Shown: positions 1 to 7,866, counted from the stretch's first letter. The stretch is 18,929 nucleotides of DNA from an uncultured Rikenellaceae bacterium (GCA_949284665.1 CASDWR010000017.1:1-18929); one strand, 5' to 3'. Made by a program: numbers and translations. The notes: generated by a model from the letters alone, not told the origin.

Positions 1-47
1 ATATATATAAGGTATTCCGTTTTATATCTTTGACCGGTATCTGGAGG

Positions 48-308
48 TTAGTTTGCGGGGACCAGTTTGGGCGGGGTCGTCGCAGTGGCCCCCTCGTAGC
101 GCCAGTTGCACGGATTGTCGGAATGGGCGTCATTCCACGTGTCGATGGCGGTGTTCAGGCCTCTTTGGGCATCCTCCCAGGTAACGGTTGTGCCATCTAC
201 CTGCGTGGCTTCGCCGGAGTCGCCAGATATCCCTTGACTCAGGTTATTCGCCCAGTAGCAGCCGGTCACGGTGCCGTTGTAGTTGTATCCCGCCACGCCG
301 CCGACCAC
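48..308 (-). pseudogene. C-terminal remnant of a GLUG-repeat surface protein
   Basis: This open frame of about 86 codons has no ATG. It could start only at a GTG (306-308), and the same frame is closed upstream by a stop at 366-368. The translation begins with a Gly-Val-rich GLUG-like unit (VGGVAGYNYNGTVTGCYWAN). It continues with a Trp/Asn-rich tail of the kind that ends many Bacteroidales GLUG-repeat surface proteins (TWEDAQRGLNTAIDTWN, then NPCNWRYEG) and stops at 48-50. Proteins of this type normally carry a signal peptide and several such repeats, all absent here. The frame is directly abutted, in a different phase, by the DUF3575 remnant. I read it as the tail of a gene whose front was lost in a deletion or recombination. 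Family recognition is from the motif pattern only; use of the GTG as a real start is unlikely. Confidence 0.6.
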
Positions 309-1273
309 CAGTTCTTCGTCTCCGACCCCTGGCGGACCCGTACGCCCTCGATCGTTACATATTTCTCATAATCGGCATTCAGGTAGCCCAGCCCCAGGTT
401 GAAGTCCAGCAAGAGAGCCTTCCCCAGTGGCAGCATATATCCTCCCGTCAGACCTCCGCCTACAAGATCGCCCTGACGGCCCGTCTCCGAAAGTTTGTAG
501 TTGAACGCTCCTGCCTTGAACATCGCGCCCATATACCATGTCCTCTTTTCCCCGAGATAATACCGCACTTCCGGAGACACCTCCCAAAGAGCATATCGCC
601 GGTTGGCATTATCCCAACTCCACGAAGTCCAGCTGCCGTTCACTGTCAGACCCACGCGCCGGCTGATGCGCCACTCCACACCCACGTCGGGCGTCAGTGT
701 CACCCAACGCAGCAGGTTGCCCCGCACAGCCAAAGAATACGGTTTCGCTTCCGCTTCGGCTGCCAGGCGGGCCGCCTCTGTACGCTCCCGTTCCGCCTGT
801 TCTGCAGCCAGGCGTTCAGCTTCGGCCTTCTCGGCTGCCTCGCGAGCCTCTTCCGCCTTTTGTCTCTCAGCAGCAAGACGTTCCTCTTCGGCACGGGCTG
901 CACGTTCCGCTGCCAATCGCTCCGCCTCTGCGCGTCTTTCGGCGGCCTGACGCTCCGCTTCCATTTCCGCCTCCGTCGGCCCGGAAGGAAGCTCTATGCG
1001 TATGGTCACGTAGTTGCCTCCTCCGGCATGATTCTTCGTAACAAAACACGCCTCCGTCAACCCTTGACGTACAATGAGTTCGGATTTTACACGGTTGGAA
1101 CGAATTTTTGCCACGGATAGATTCTCCCCAACTGTGGGTTCCGATGCGCTGTATCCCTCAACATAAATAGGAATCTTGCCTCCCAGAATAAAAAAACTTA
1201 TCTTGTTTCCGAGCGATATATATATTGTTGTTTTGATACTCTCTTCAGCACTTTCCCCATTATCTCGTCCTCG
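266..1273 (-). pseudogene. DUF3575-type outer-membrane protein, broken at both ends
   Basis: The frame is open from just after a stop at 1274-1276 to a stop at 266-268. It has no ATG near its front; the first usable codon is a GTG at 1112-1114, inside the conserved part. In-frame residues upstream (GGKIPIYVEGYSASEP, about 1130-1183) still match the family's OmpA-like N-terminal domain. There follow an Ala/Glu/Arg helical linker built on AERLAAE-like units (about 730-975) and a membrane beta-barrel-like DUF3575 domain (about 310-725; LTPDVGVEWRISRR, SWTSWSWDNANRRYALWEVS, GGGLTGGYMLPLGKALLLDF, ending ETKNWW). Family members normally begin with a signal peptide and run about a dozen residues past NWW. 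Here the frame instead enters the GLUG remnant out of phase and ends SAAWRDTTTTAP. Intact relatives are secreted or outer-membrane proteins, often near fimbrial genes. No promoter was seen. I treat it as a non-functional remnant. Confidence 0.72.
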
Positions 1274-1415
1274 TCATGAGTTTCCCTCCTGTTTGCTTTC
1301 CGCACACTTCATTTTCCCGAGACAACTTCTTCCCGGGAAATGGATAGTGTTTCGATACGTTCTCTTGCGGTTTATCCTTCCGTATTTAAGTTGCGGGGGA
1401 TGACCGCCATGTTCG

Positions 1416-2450
1416 TTATTGCTGTGTGTGGCCCGTGGCCGGCTCGGGGAATGCGACCGAATAGATGATGTGTTCCAGCCCTCGGAGAAGGTTGCGTTTG
1501 GGATATTTCGGAGAGTAGACGTAACAGTCGATCGTCACGACATTGCTCGTATTCGCATCGAGCGTTGAATAACTGACCATCGGCCCGCCCATAAAATCGT
1601 TTTCAACGTCCCAAAATCCGCGCATTTCGCTCCAAAGGCGCCCGTTGATCCGCAGGTAGCGCACCTCGGGTTCGAACTCCTTGGCCGTTATCATGTATGA
1701 TCCTTCCGATGGGCCCGGTATTTTCGCGGCAAACTCGTTGCGGCGGGCAACCAACCCCTTTACTTCCAGGTCTTCACGGTTGCGATAGGGTGCACTGTAA
1801 ATGAACAAGCCCTGGCTTGCTGTCGGATATTCGTTCGATATCCAAATGAAATCGTTCCCGATCCTGTTCCGCAACTTATATCCGCGGGGGATGTCGATCT
1901 TCATACCGAACATCTCGTATATGGTCTTTTCAATCGAGGGTTCCTTGTACTTTTTCGCCGCAGCCAGATTCCGGTTCCGTTCCGTGATCTCATACAAATC
2001 GAGCAATTGTTGGCGATTTTCCGAAAGATATTCCGTCAGGGCCTGTTCAGAGGGGGCTGTGACGGTAGCGATAATTTGGGGTGAGGCATATACGTCGTAG
2101 GCAGCGACAGTATTCGCTTTTTCCTGATCGGGGTCCACTTTCACAATGAGGATGTTCCTGTGTTTCTGCAGAAATCCGGTGAGTTTCGAAGGAATGATCC
2201 GTATCATCGAAAACCAGGGTTCTTCCTGATTGAGAACAGGAATCGGTTGCAGGAAAATGTGACGGAGCGTGTCGCCTGTGGCTCCTTCCCATAGCGTCTG
2301 CGGTACGGCAGCCAGCAGTTCGTAAGGAGACCCCGTCGCATCAGCGGTGAAAGAGGCGGTGTTGCCGCCGCAACCCGATAACCCGAAAATCAGACACGTC
2401 CCAACGGTCAAACCCAGGACGAATTTCGTAATCAATGATTTCATATACAT
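1416..2450 (-). CDS. DUF4837 family lipoprotein
   Basis: Predicted 344-residue lipoprotein that I recognise as DUF4837, a Bacteroidetes family without an assigned function. The N-terminus has Lys, a hydrophobic stretch and a lipobox LSGC with the lipidated Cys at about residue 27, followed by GGN. No acidic surface-export signal follows the Cys, so an inner-leaflet, periplasm-facing location is my guess. The body is a mixed alpha/beta sequence with motifs such as YEMFGMKIDIPRGYKLRN, FIWISNEYPTASQGLFIYSAP and SYMITAKEFEPEVRYL. I chose the ATG at 2448-2450 (MYMKSL); ATGs at 2442-2444 and 2466-2468 are close alternatives. The open frame runs further upstream, but that part is antisense to the deacetylase and lies beyond the promoter. 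It is transcribed divergently from the deacetylase. Confidence 0.85.
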   Translation of the reverse strand: MYMKSLITKFVLGLTVGTCLIFGLSGCGGNTASFTADATGSPYELLAAVPQTLWEGATGDTLRHIFLQPIPVLNQEEPWFSMIRIIPSKLTGFLQKHRNILIVKVDPDQEKANTVAAYDVYASPQIIATVTAPSEQALTEYLSENRQQLLDLYEITERNRNLAAAKKYKEPSIEKTIYEMFGMKIDIPRGYKLRNRIGNDFIWISNEYPTASQGLFIYSAPYRNREDLEVKGLVARRNEFAAKIPGPSEGSYMITAKEFEPEVRYLRINGRLWSEMRGFWDVENDFMGGPMVSYSTLDANTSNVVTIDCYVYSPKYPKRNLLRGLEHIIYSVAFPEPATGHTQQ

Positions 2451-2481
2451 GTTATTCCGATTAATCATAGGGATGTCTTTA

Positions 2482-2515
2482 CAAAGGTAGGAAATTTTCT
2501 TTGTTTTCCCGCAAA
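2482..2515 (-). promoter_or_regulatory. Promoter for the DUF4837 lipoprotein gene
   Basis: On the minus strand a TTTG (plus 2512-2515) lies 22 bases before TACCTTTG (plus 2482-2489), fitting the Bacteroidetes -33/-7 pattern TTTG and TAnnTTTG. The start codon at 2448-2450 lies about 32 bases downstream. The element interleaves with the opposite-strand promoter of the deacetylase. Confidence 0.6.
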
Positions 2516-2529
2516 TGGTCTTAACTTTG
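2500..2529 (+). promoter_or_regulatory. Promoter for the polysaccharide deacetylase-ubiX unit
   Basis: TTTG at 2500-2503 and TAACTTTG at 2522-2529, 18 bases apart, fit the Bacteroidetes housekeeping promoter. Transcription would begin near 2535, which supports the ATG at 2560 rather than an in-frame upstream ATG at 2515 that falls inside the promoter. Confidence 0.65.
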
Positions 2530-2559
2530 CACTCACAGAAGCAAATATCGCGAGCCTTT

Positions 2560-3177
2560 ATGTTTTTTAGACCGAAATCGCTGGATGTTTTCAAATTGTT
2601 GCTTCCCGATATGACCTGGGAGGTGGCCGGTGAAGAACGCAATGTCTTTCTTACGTTCGACGATGGCCCTACGCCCGGCATTACCGAGTGGATTCTCAAG
2701 GAACTTTCCAAGTACGATGCCAAAGCTACTTTTTTCTGTTTGGGGAAAAATGCCGAACAATATCCAGATCTGCATGAAAAAATCGTGGCGGCAGGGCACA
2801 AAATCGGAAACCATTCATACAGCCACCAGAAAGGGTGGGGCGTTTCGTTGGAACGCTATGTGGAAGATGTGGATTTTGCCAATCAGTTGCTTCGATCGGA
2901 TCTCTTCAGACCCCCTTACGGACGAATCACCAAAACACAGGCACGTGTGCTTTCTGAACGCTATCATTTGGTAATGGGAAATATCGTGAGCGAAGATTAC
3001 AGCCAGTTGGTTTCGCCGAGGCAGTGTCTGCACAACGTAACGGAACATGTCCGACCGGGTTCGATCGTTGTTTTTCACGATTCGATCAAGGCTTACAGAA
3101 ACATGCGTTATGCCTTGCCCAGAACGCTCGAATATTTGAAAAAGAACGGAATGGCCTCTGCTGTCCTGGAACTTTGA
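2560..3177 (+). CDS. Polysaccharide deacetylase (NodB homology domain, CE4)
   Basis: A 205-residue protein that is almost entirely a NodB homology domain. Visible CE4 motifs are TFDDGP (residues 32-37; catalytic and metal-binding Asp pair at 34-35), HSYSH (85-89; metal-binding His pair), RPPYG (117-121) and VVFHDS (170-175, His 173). The segment between RPPYG and VVFHDS, usually Asp-Trp rich (motif 4), reads SEDYSQ here, so that motif is atypical. The family is metal-dependent and removes N- or O-acetyl groups from peptidoglycan, chitin-like or other polysaccharides; the substrate cannot be read from sequence. There is no clear signal peptide or transmembrane anchor, so the location is uncertain. 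The start is set by the promoter at 2522-2529. ubiX follows after nine bases, suggesting co-transcription. Confidence 0.88.
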   Translation: MFFRPKSLDVFKLLLPDMTWEVAGEERNVFLTFDDGPTPGITEWILKELSKYDAKATFFCLGKNAEQYPDLHEKIVAAGHKIGNHSYSHQKGWGVSLERYVEDVDFANQLLRSDLFRPPYGRITKTQARVLSERYHLVMGNIVSEDYSQLVSPRQCLHNVTEHVRPGSIVVFHDSIKAYRNMRYALPRTLEYLKKNGMASAVLEL

Positions 3178-3186
3178 GTTTTTGTC

Positions 3187-3759
3187 ATGATGAGACGAAT
3201 CGTTGTTGCCGTCAGCGGTGCGAGCGGATCAATTTACGCACGGAAACTGCTGGAATCGTTGGTTCGGGAGCCGAACCTTGAGGAGATCGCCCTGATCGTC
3301 AGCCGAAACGGCGAGGCCGTTGCCGCATGGGAGGGTGAAATGGAACGGATTCGGGAAATTGCCGAAATTTCTCCGCTCGTGAAACGCTATGCATGGGATG
3401 AGATGTTTGCTCCCCCGGCATCCGGCTCGTCGGATTATGATGCCATGGTGATCGTGCCTTGTTCGGCAGGCTGTGCCGGACGTATCGCGGGAGGGGTTTC
3501 GTCCGACCTGACGGGAAGGGCCGCAGATGTGGTGCTCAAGGAACGGAAACCCTTGATTCTGGTATTGAGAGAGTCCCCGTTCAGTACGATTCATTTACGC
3601 AACCTGACCATGTTGTCCGAAGCCGGGGCCGTAATTGTACCCGCATCCCCCTCTTTTTATTCCCGTCCGGCCGATATCGAGGAGTTGTGCGCTTCGATTA
3701 CCGAACGAATTTTGAAAATGCTCGGCAGTGATTCTCCGCGTTATCGCTGGGGAGAATAA
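3187..3759 (+). CDS. ubiX: Flavin prenyltransferase UbiX
   Basis: A 190-residue flavoprotein of the UbiX/Pad1 family, which transfers a dimethylallyl group to FMN to make prenylated FMN, the cofactor of UbiD-type decarboxylases. Diagnostic stretches are the N-terminal VAVSGASGSIYA (about 7-18, FMN phosphate loop), VPCSAGCAGRIAGG (about 90-103) and the conserved LILVLRESPFSTIHLRNL followed by MLSEAGAVIVPASPSFYSRP. Length matches the family. Two ATGs are adjacent (3187 and 3190) and either could be used. It sits nine bases after the deacetylase, probably under the same promoter. No ubiD partner lies in the window, so the decarboxylase it serves (for example in quinone synthesis) is not shown here. 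Confidence 0.93.
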   Translation: MMRRIVVAVSGASGSIYARKLLESLVREPNLEEIALIVSRNGEAVAAWEGEMERIREIAEISPLVKRYAWDEMFAPPASGSSDYDAMVIVPCSAGCAGRIAGGVSSDLTGRAADVVLKERKPLILVLRESPFSTIHLRNLTMLSEAGAVIVPASPSFYSRPADIEELCASITERILKMLGSDSPRYRWGE

Positions 3760-3808
3760 TGAATCGTCGGGCCCCGGACCGATATTTTCATTTTTCGAGA
3801 AAAACGAC

Positions 3809-3816
3809 TAACTTTG
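3809..3816 (+). promoter_or_regulatory. Promoter -7 element for efp
   Basis: TAACTTTG fits the Bacteroidetes -7 consensus. It lies 48 bases before the EF-P start and is followed by an A-rich leader. No TTG is placed well for the -33 box; the T-rich run at about 3783-3796 stands there instead. Confidence 0.55.
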
Positions 3817-3864
3817 CCACAAGAAAATAAAAACACAGCAAAAAAATCATAGTTTGTAAAAAAT

Positions 3865-4434
3865 ATGGCAACAGCAGCAGATGTAAAGATCGGCATGTGC
3901 ATCGATATGGACAACAAAACTTTTTTGGTTGTCGATTTCCAGCACGTAAAACCGGGTAAGGGCCCAGCTTTTATCCGTACGAAACTGAAAAATCTCGAAA
4001 ACGGAAGGACCATCGACAAGACTTTCTCGTCTGTGAGCGAACGGATTGAACCTGTCCGTGTGGAACGTCGTCCTTACCAGTTTACGTACGAGGATGAACT
4101 CGGAGTGCATCTGATGCACCTCGAAACGTTCGAAGAAATTACTATTCCGAAAGAATTGATTCTCAATGCCGATCTGATGGTCGATGGACAAGTGTTGGAA
4201 GTGATGTTCCACACGGAAAAGGAAATTGCTCTCACTGCAGAACTTCCCCCGATCGTCGACATGGAGGTTACATATACCGAACCTGGTGTAAAGGGTGATA
4301 CGGCATCGACCAATTCGCTCAAGCCTGCTACGGTCAATACCGGAGCCACCATCAAGGTGCCGTTGTTTATCAATACGGGCGACAAGATTCGTGTAGACAC
4401 TCGTACGAGAGAGTATTACGAACGTATCAAGTAA
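3865..4434 (+). CDS. efp: Translation elongation factor P
   Basis: A 189-residue, full-length EF-P, which binds between the ribosomal P and E sites and rescues ribosomes stalled on polyproline. The three-domain layout is intact: KOW-like domain I with the loop HVKPGKGPAF (residues 27-36), the central OB domain and the C-terminal OB domain ending TGDKIRVDTRTREYYERI. The loop-tip residue is Lys 32, the class that can carry a lysine-based modification, not the Arg of the rhamnosylated class. No modification enzyme gene lies in the window. It has its own promoter at 3809-3816 and ends at the hairpin 4460-4490, so it is probably monocistronic. The start at ATGGCAACA is unambiguous. Confidence 0.96.
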   Translation: MATAADVKIGMCIDMDNKTFLVVDFQHVKPGKGPAFIRTKLKNLENGRTIDKTFSSVSERIEPVRVERRPYQFTYEDELGVHLMHLETFEEITIPKELILNADLMVDGQVLEVMFHTEKEIALTAELPPIVDMEVTYTEPGVKGDTASTNSLKPATVNTGATIKVPLFINTGDKIRVDTRTREYYERIK

Positions 4435-4459
4435 GCATTGATAAGGTCGGACTTTTTAC

Positions 4460-4495
4460 GGGCCGCGGTCTCCAACGAAGACTGCGGCCCGCTAT
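4460..4495 (+). terminator. Rho-independent terminator of efp
   Basis: A 12-base-pair stem, GGGCCGCGGTCT (4460-4471) with AGACTGCGGCCC (4479-4490), including one G-T wobble, encloses a 7-base loop and is followed by GCTATTTT. It starts 25 bases after the efp stop. The stem is strong and the T tract short. Confidence 0.75.
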
Positions 4496-4797
4496 TTTCA
4501 CCGGTCCGGTCGGGTGTCGGCCACTTTGTTCGAAAGAGATCGCTCCCGGAGGAAGGGGAAAAATACGGATCCTGCCGGGAGAAAAAGATAAAAGAGTCTG
4601 GCGGCATGCGGGAAACGGATAGGAGGGAGAAAGGAGAGGGACTTCCAGTTTGGGACGGGTATACTTTTTGACGACCCTCCCGATCCCCTTGCGACCGATT
4701 TATCATCGGAACGATTGCAACCGGCCAGTCGGAAATTTCCGTTTCGACGAAACCCAATCTGAAGATGATGCGGCGGAGAGAGACTCTCGAATCCGTG
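4496..4797. other. Noncoding gap between converging efp and comF
   Basis: About 300 bases between the efp terminator and the comF stop codon. A plus-strand open frame at 4438-4671 resembles no family I know, starts over the terminator and is rich in Arg/Lys/Gly, as expected of chance translation. I found no promoter match, no strong hairpin for the minus-strand unit and no mobile-element remnant. Confidence 0.5.
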
Positions 4798-5508
4798 TCA
4801 GTCGGCAGTTTCGATACCTCGTTTGGCTACAGCAAGGGTAACGATACTTACCGGTGTGTCGGGCAGTTGTTCGTTGAACAAACGGGCACAGGAGACGATC
4901 GTCGCTCCGGTGGTCAGTACATCGTCCACCAGCAGAATATGCCGGCCTGCCAAGCGTTCGGGTCGGCGCAGTCGGAAGGCCTCTTTTACATTGTCCCATC
5001 TTTCGGCGTGCGATTTATGGGTTTGGCTGGCATTGCGGCGGGAGCGTACGAGGGTGCGGGTATCGACATCGGCATGCAGGTGACGGGCGATGCCGCGGGC
5101 TATGTATTCGGCCTGGTTGTATCCGCGGGTGAGGAGTTTGCTTCGGTGAAGCGGTACGGGAATAATGATCTCCACACCGGAGTAAAGACCGCAACGGGCC
5201 AGTTCGCTGCCGAACCACTCTCCCATGTCGAGTGCCGAACGCCATTTGCCGTGGTATTTGAATCCGTGGATCATGCGCCGAAAACCGCTGTCATGTATAA
5301 AGAAGAGAAACGACGAAGCGTTCACGAACTTGATTTGTCCCCAAAATTTTCGGGCCACAGGATTGTCCGGGGTTTTCCAGTATTCCGTCAAAGGTGCTTC
5401 GTGACGACAGCGTGTGCATATCAATTCGTTCCCTTCGGGAAGGATATTGCCGCATGTCGGACATACGGGTGGGAAAAAGAGTGAAATCAGGTCTTTGATA
5501 GGGTTCAT
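4798..5508 (-). CDS. comF: ComF family phosphoribosyltransferase-like protein
   Basis: A 236-residue ComF family protein. The N-terminus has a zinc-ribbon-like Cys pattern (Cys 16, 19, 31, 34; CPTC and CTRC). The C-terminal half is a type I phosphoribosyltransferase fold, with IIPVPLHRSKLLTRGYNQAE (about 113-132) and the PRPP-binding loop LLVDDVLTTGAT (about 191-202). In competent bacteria ComF takes part in handling incoming single-stranded DNA; elsewhere its reaction is not settled. It starts 34 bases after the priA stop on the same strand, so the two are likely co-transcribed, which fits a role near DNA processing. Length and motifs are complete. Confidence 0.92.
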   Translation of the reverse strand: MNPIKDLISLFFPPVCPTCGNILPEGNELICTRCRHEAPLTEYWKTPDNPVARKFWGQIKFVNASSFLFFIHDSGFRRMIHGFKYHGKWRSALDMGEWFGSELARCGLYSGVEIIIPVPLHRSKLLTRGYNQAEYIARGIARHLHADVDTRTLVRSRRNASQTHKSHAERWDNVKEAFRLRRPERLAGRHILLVDDVLTTGATIVSCARLFNEQLPDTPVSIVTLAVAKRGIETAD

Positions 5509-5542
5509 CGGGGAGAAGTGGGGCAGACGGTAAATGTTCGAA

Positions 5543-7810
5543 TTATTGGGGGTCTACGTTGATGGATACGAATATTTTGCGGAATCGTTCGTCAAGGCTC
5601 CAATCCCGCAAGATATTTGCAAGTGTCCGTTTGGCCTCGGCAAAAGATTTTTTGCGTTCTATCTTGAGCAGTACGTTCATCAGCCATTCTCCTCCGATTC
5701 GCTCGACAACCGGTGTGTGTGGACCGAAAACCCGGTTCCCGAAATGGTTGCGCATGTCGCGGACCAGCATTTCTGCACCGATGGACAGTAATTCGTGATC
5801 CCGATGCTTGAGTGAAAGGCCGATGAGCCTGCTGAATGGCGGATAAGAGAAGATTCGTCGTTCAGAAAGCTGGGTACGGACCATCTCCTCGTAATTCTCT
5901 TCGCGTACCTGTCGGATTACCGGATTGTCGGGTTGGGCGGTTTGTATGATCACTTCACCGCAATCGTCCGTACGACCTGCTCTGCCGGCAGCCTGCATCA
6001 TCTGTTGGAATGCTCTTTCGGATGCCCTGAAATCGGGATAGTTGAGTAGATTGTCGGCATTCAGAATTCCCACAAGCGATACTCCAGGGAAATCGAACCC
6101 TTTGATGATGATCTGGGTTCCGACGAGAATGTCGATTTTCCGGGCGGCGAAATCGGAGACAGTCGTTTCGAATTTGCGTACCGAAGTTGAAGTATCCCGG
6201 TCGAGTCGTGCGATACGGGCATCTGGAAACAACCGGTGCAACTCCTCTTCGATTTTTTCGGTCCCGAAACCACAAGGTTTCGGAGCGTCGGCATGACATT
6301 CCGGACATCGGATCGGAAGCGGAGCCGAATACCCGCAATAGTGGCATCGCAAAACCCCTTCGTTTTTATGCAGGGTGAGCGTGACACTGCATTGCGGACA
6401 ACGGGCCGTCCAACCACAGCGGACGCATTCGACATAAGGTGCGAAGCCTCGCCTGTTCTGGAAGAGCATGATCTGTCTTCCGGCGGCCAACGTTTCGCCG
6501 ATGCTGTCGAGCAGGATCTTGTTGAAGTGGGTTTTGCGTTCCCCCCTTTTTGCCGCACGTATCGTATCGGAGACAATGATATGTGGCAATCGGGCCGAAC
6601 CGTATCGTTCGGTCAGGCGGACCAGTCCGTATTTCCCGGAACAAGCGTTGTGAAAACTTTCGATAGAAGGCGTTGCGCTGCCCAACAAACAGCGGGCACC
6701 GAAACTCCGGGCAAGCCATACGGCACAGTCTCGGGCGTGGTAACGCGGTGCCGAGTCGGTCTGTTTGAAACTCGAATCATGCTCTTCATCCACGATGAGG
6801 AGACTCCGGGTCGGAAAGGGCAGGAAAATAGCTGATCGGGCACCGAGAACCAAATATCCGCCTTCGTCCCGATTCAATTTCCGGTAGATTTCGGCGCGTT
6901 GACGGTCCGTCAGATGCGAATGGTAGGGAATCACACGATTGCCGAAAACCGCCTGAATCCGGCGTACCAGTTGAGCAGTCATGGCGATTTCGGGAACCAG
7001 ATAGAGCACCGAATGTCCTGTTTCAAGTTCCCGGGCGATCAGGTGCATGTAGATTTCTGTTTTCCCGCTTCCGGTTATACCGTGTAAAAGTACGCATGCC
7101 TTGTTTTGAAAGAGCCTCGAAATTTCCTCTTTGGCCTCTCGTTGTCTCTCGGTTAAGGAGGGAAGTGTGGGGGGTAGAGCCTGGAGCCTCCCATCCGTTG
7201 CGGGAGATTCGCGGTCGACAGCGACGAGAATGCCGCGTTCGATGAGTTTGCGAATATTCTCGGGACGCACGTCGAGGCGTTTCATCGGAATCTCTCCGTC
7301 GAAGAGCTCTTCTTCAGGGAGTAACCCACAGAATGCGATAAGGGCGGCTTGTTGGGCCTTTGTACGGGCGAGGGAGTCGATTGTTTCGTTCAGCCGGGTC
7401 GGGTTGTCGATCCCAGGGGCCAGCGACAGAAAACGTTCTCTGCGAGGTTTGAAATTATCTTGAAAAAACTCTTCGTCCGAGAATCCCGATGGTTTGAGTG
7501 CTGAAGGCAGCGCAAAACGCATCACATCACCCAAAGAACACATGTAGTATTCACTCAACCATTCCCAAAAAGCCAACTGTTCGGTAGAGACCAGCGGCCG
7601 GTCCCATACGGGCGCTCCGGTCTCCCGTATGTTTCCGTAGGATGGGGGTTTCGTATGAATTCGGTGGACAATACCCAAATAGATTTTTCTCGGTCCGAGA
7701 GGTACGGAGACGGCCATGCCCGGAACCAGAATTCCCGACAGATCCTCCCTTATCCGGTAGGTATATCCGGAACCGGACAGTGGCAGAATGATATCGGCAA
7801 AAAGTTCCAT
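5543..7810 (-). CDS. priA: Primosomal protein N' (replication restart helicase PriA)
   Basis: A 755-residue PriA, the 3'-5' superfamily 2 helicase that reloads the replisome at abandoned forks. It has the N-terminal DNA-binding domain (ADIILPLSGSGYTYRI and VSVPLGPRKIYLGIV) and Walker A GITGSGKT (about 244-251). Walker B is the DEEH-type box IVDEEHDSSFKQ (about 339-350). The zinc region has eight Cys in CxxC-type pairs (about 457-513), and the C-terminal helicase motifs include QMMQAAGRAGR. The frame is open upstream to a TTG at 7861, but that codon lies inside the -7 promoter element, so I choose the ATG at 7808-7810 (MELFADI). comF follows on the same strand. Confidence 0.95.
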   Translation of the reverse strand: MELFADIILPLSGSGYTYRIREDLSGILVPGMAVSVPLGPRKIYLGIVHRIHTKPPSYGNIRETGAPVWDRPLVSTEQLAFWEWLSEYYMCSLGDVMRFALPSALKPSGFSDEEFFQDNFKPRRERFLSLAPGIDNPTRLNETIDSLARTKAQQAALIAFCGLLPEEELFDGEIPMKRLDVRPENIRKLIERGILVAVDRESPATDGRLQALPPTLPSLTERQREAKEEISRLFQNKACVLLHGITGSGKTEIYMHLIARELETGHSVLYLVPEIAMTAQLVRRIQAVFGNRVIPYHSHLTDRQRAEIYRKLNRDEGGYLVLGARSAIFLPFPTRSLLIVDEEHDSSFKQTDSAPRYHARDCAVWLARSFGARCLLGSATPSIESFHNACSGKYGLVRLTERYGSARLPHIIVSDTIRAAKRGERKTHFNKILLDSIGETLAAGRQIMLFQNRRGFAPYVECVRCGWTARCPQCSVTLTLHKNEGVLRCHYCGYSAPLPIRCPECHADAPKPCGFGTEKIEEELHRLFPDARIARLDRDTSTSVRKFETTVSDFAARKIDILVGTQIIIKGFDFPGVSLVGILNADNLLNYPDFRASERAFQQMMQAAGRAGRTDDCGEVIIQTAQPDNPVIRQVREENYEEMVRTQLSERRIFSYPPFSRLIGLSLKHRDHELLSIGAEMLVRDMRNHFGNRVFGPHTPVVERIGGEWLMNVLLKIERKKSFAEAKRTLANILRDWSLDERFRKIFVSINVDPQ

Positions 7811-7858
7811 CGAAAAGATTTTTTCCGAGGAGTCGGGCAATATCCCGGCCCTCCCCGA

Positions 7859-7866
7859 CAAAGATA
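7859..7866 (-). promoter_or_regulatory. Promoter -7 element for priA-comF
   Basis: TATCTTTG on the minus strand fits TAnnTTTG and lies about 48 bases upstream of the chosen priA ATG. No convincing -33 TTTG was found at the usual distance. Its position argues against the upstream TTG start of priA. Confidence 0.5.

Noticed and set aside
1..10. ATATATATAA at the window start
   Set aside because: Too short to be a meaningful repeat, and cut by the window edge.
730..975. Possible tandem DNA repeat
   Set aside because: The repetition reflects the Ala/Glu/Arg helical linker (AERLAAE-like units) of the DUF3575 protein; unit length and sequence vary, so it is not a true satellite or CRISPR.
188..1120. 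A 310-codon plus-strand open frame
   Set aside because: It is antisense to the DUF3575 remnant, whose Ala/Glu-rich linker keeps other frames free of stops; the translation is Arg/Ser/Cys-rich noise.
1310..1345. Hairpin TTTCCCG/CGGGAAA downstream of the DUF4837 gene
   Set aside because: The stem has only 7 pairs with a long loop and no T tract on the minus strand, so I did not call it a terminator.
2451..2801. N-terminal extension of the DUF4837 frame
   Set aside because: It crosses its own promoter and the start of the divergent deacetylase gene, and would bury the lipoprotein signal peptide.
4765..5484. A 239-codon plus-strand open frame
   Set aside because: It is antisense to comF, which has clear zinc and PRPP motifs; the plus-strand translation resembles nothing.
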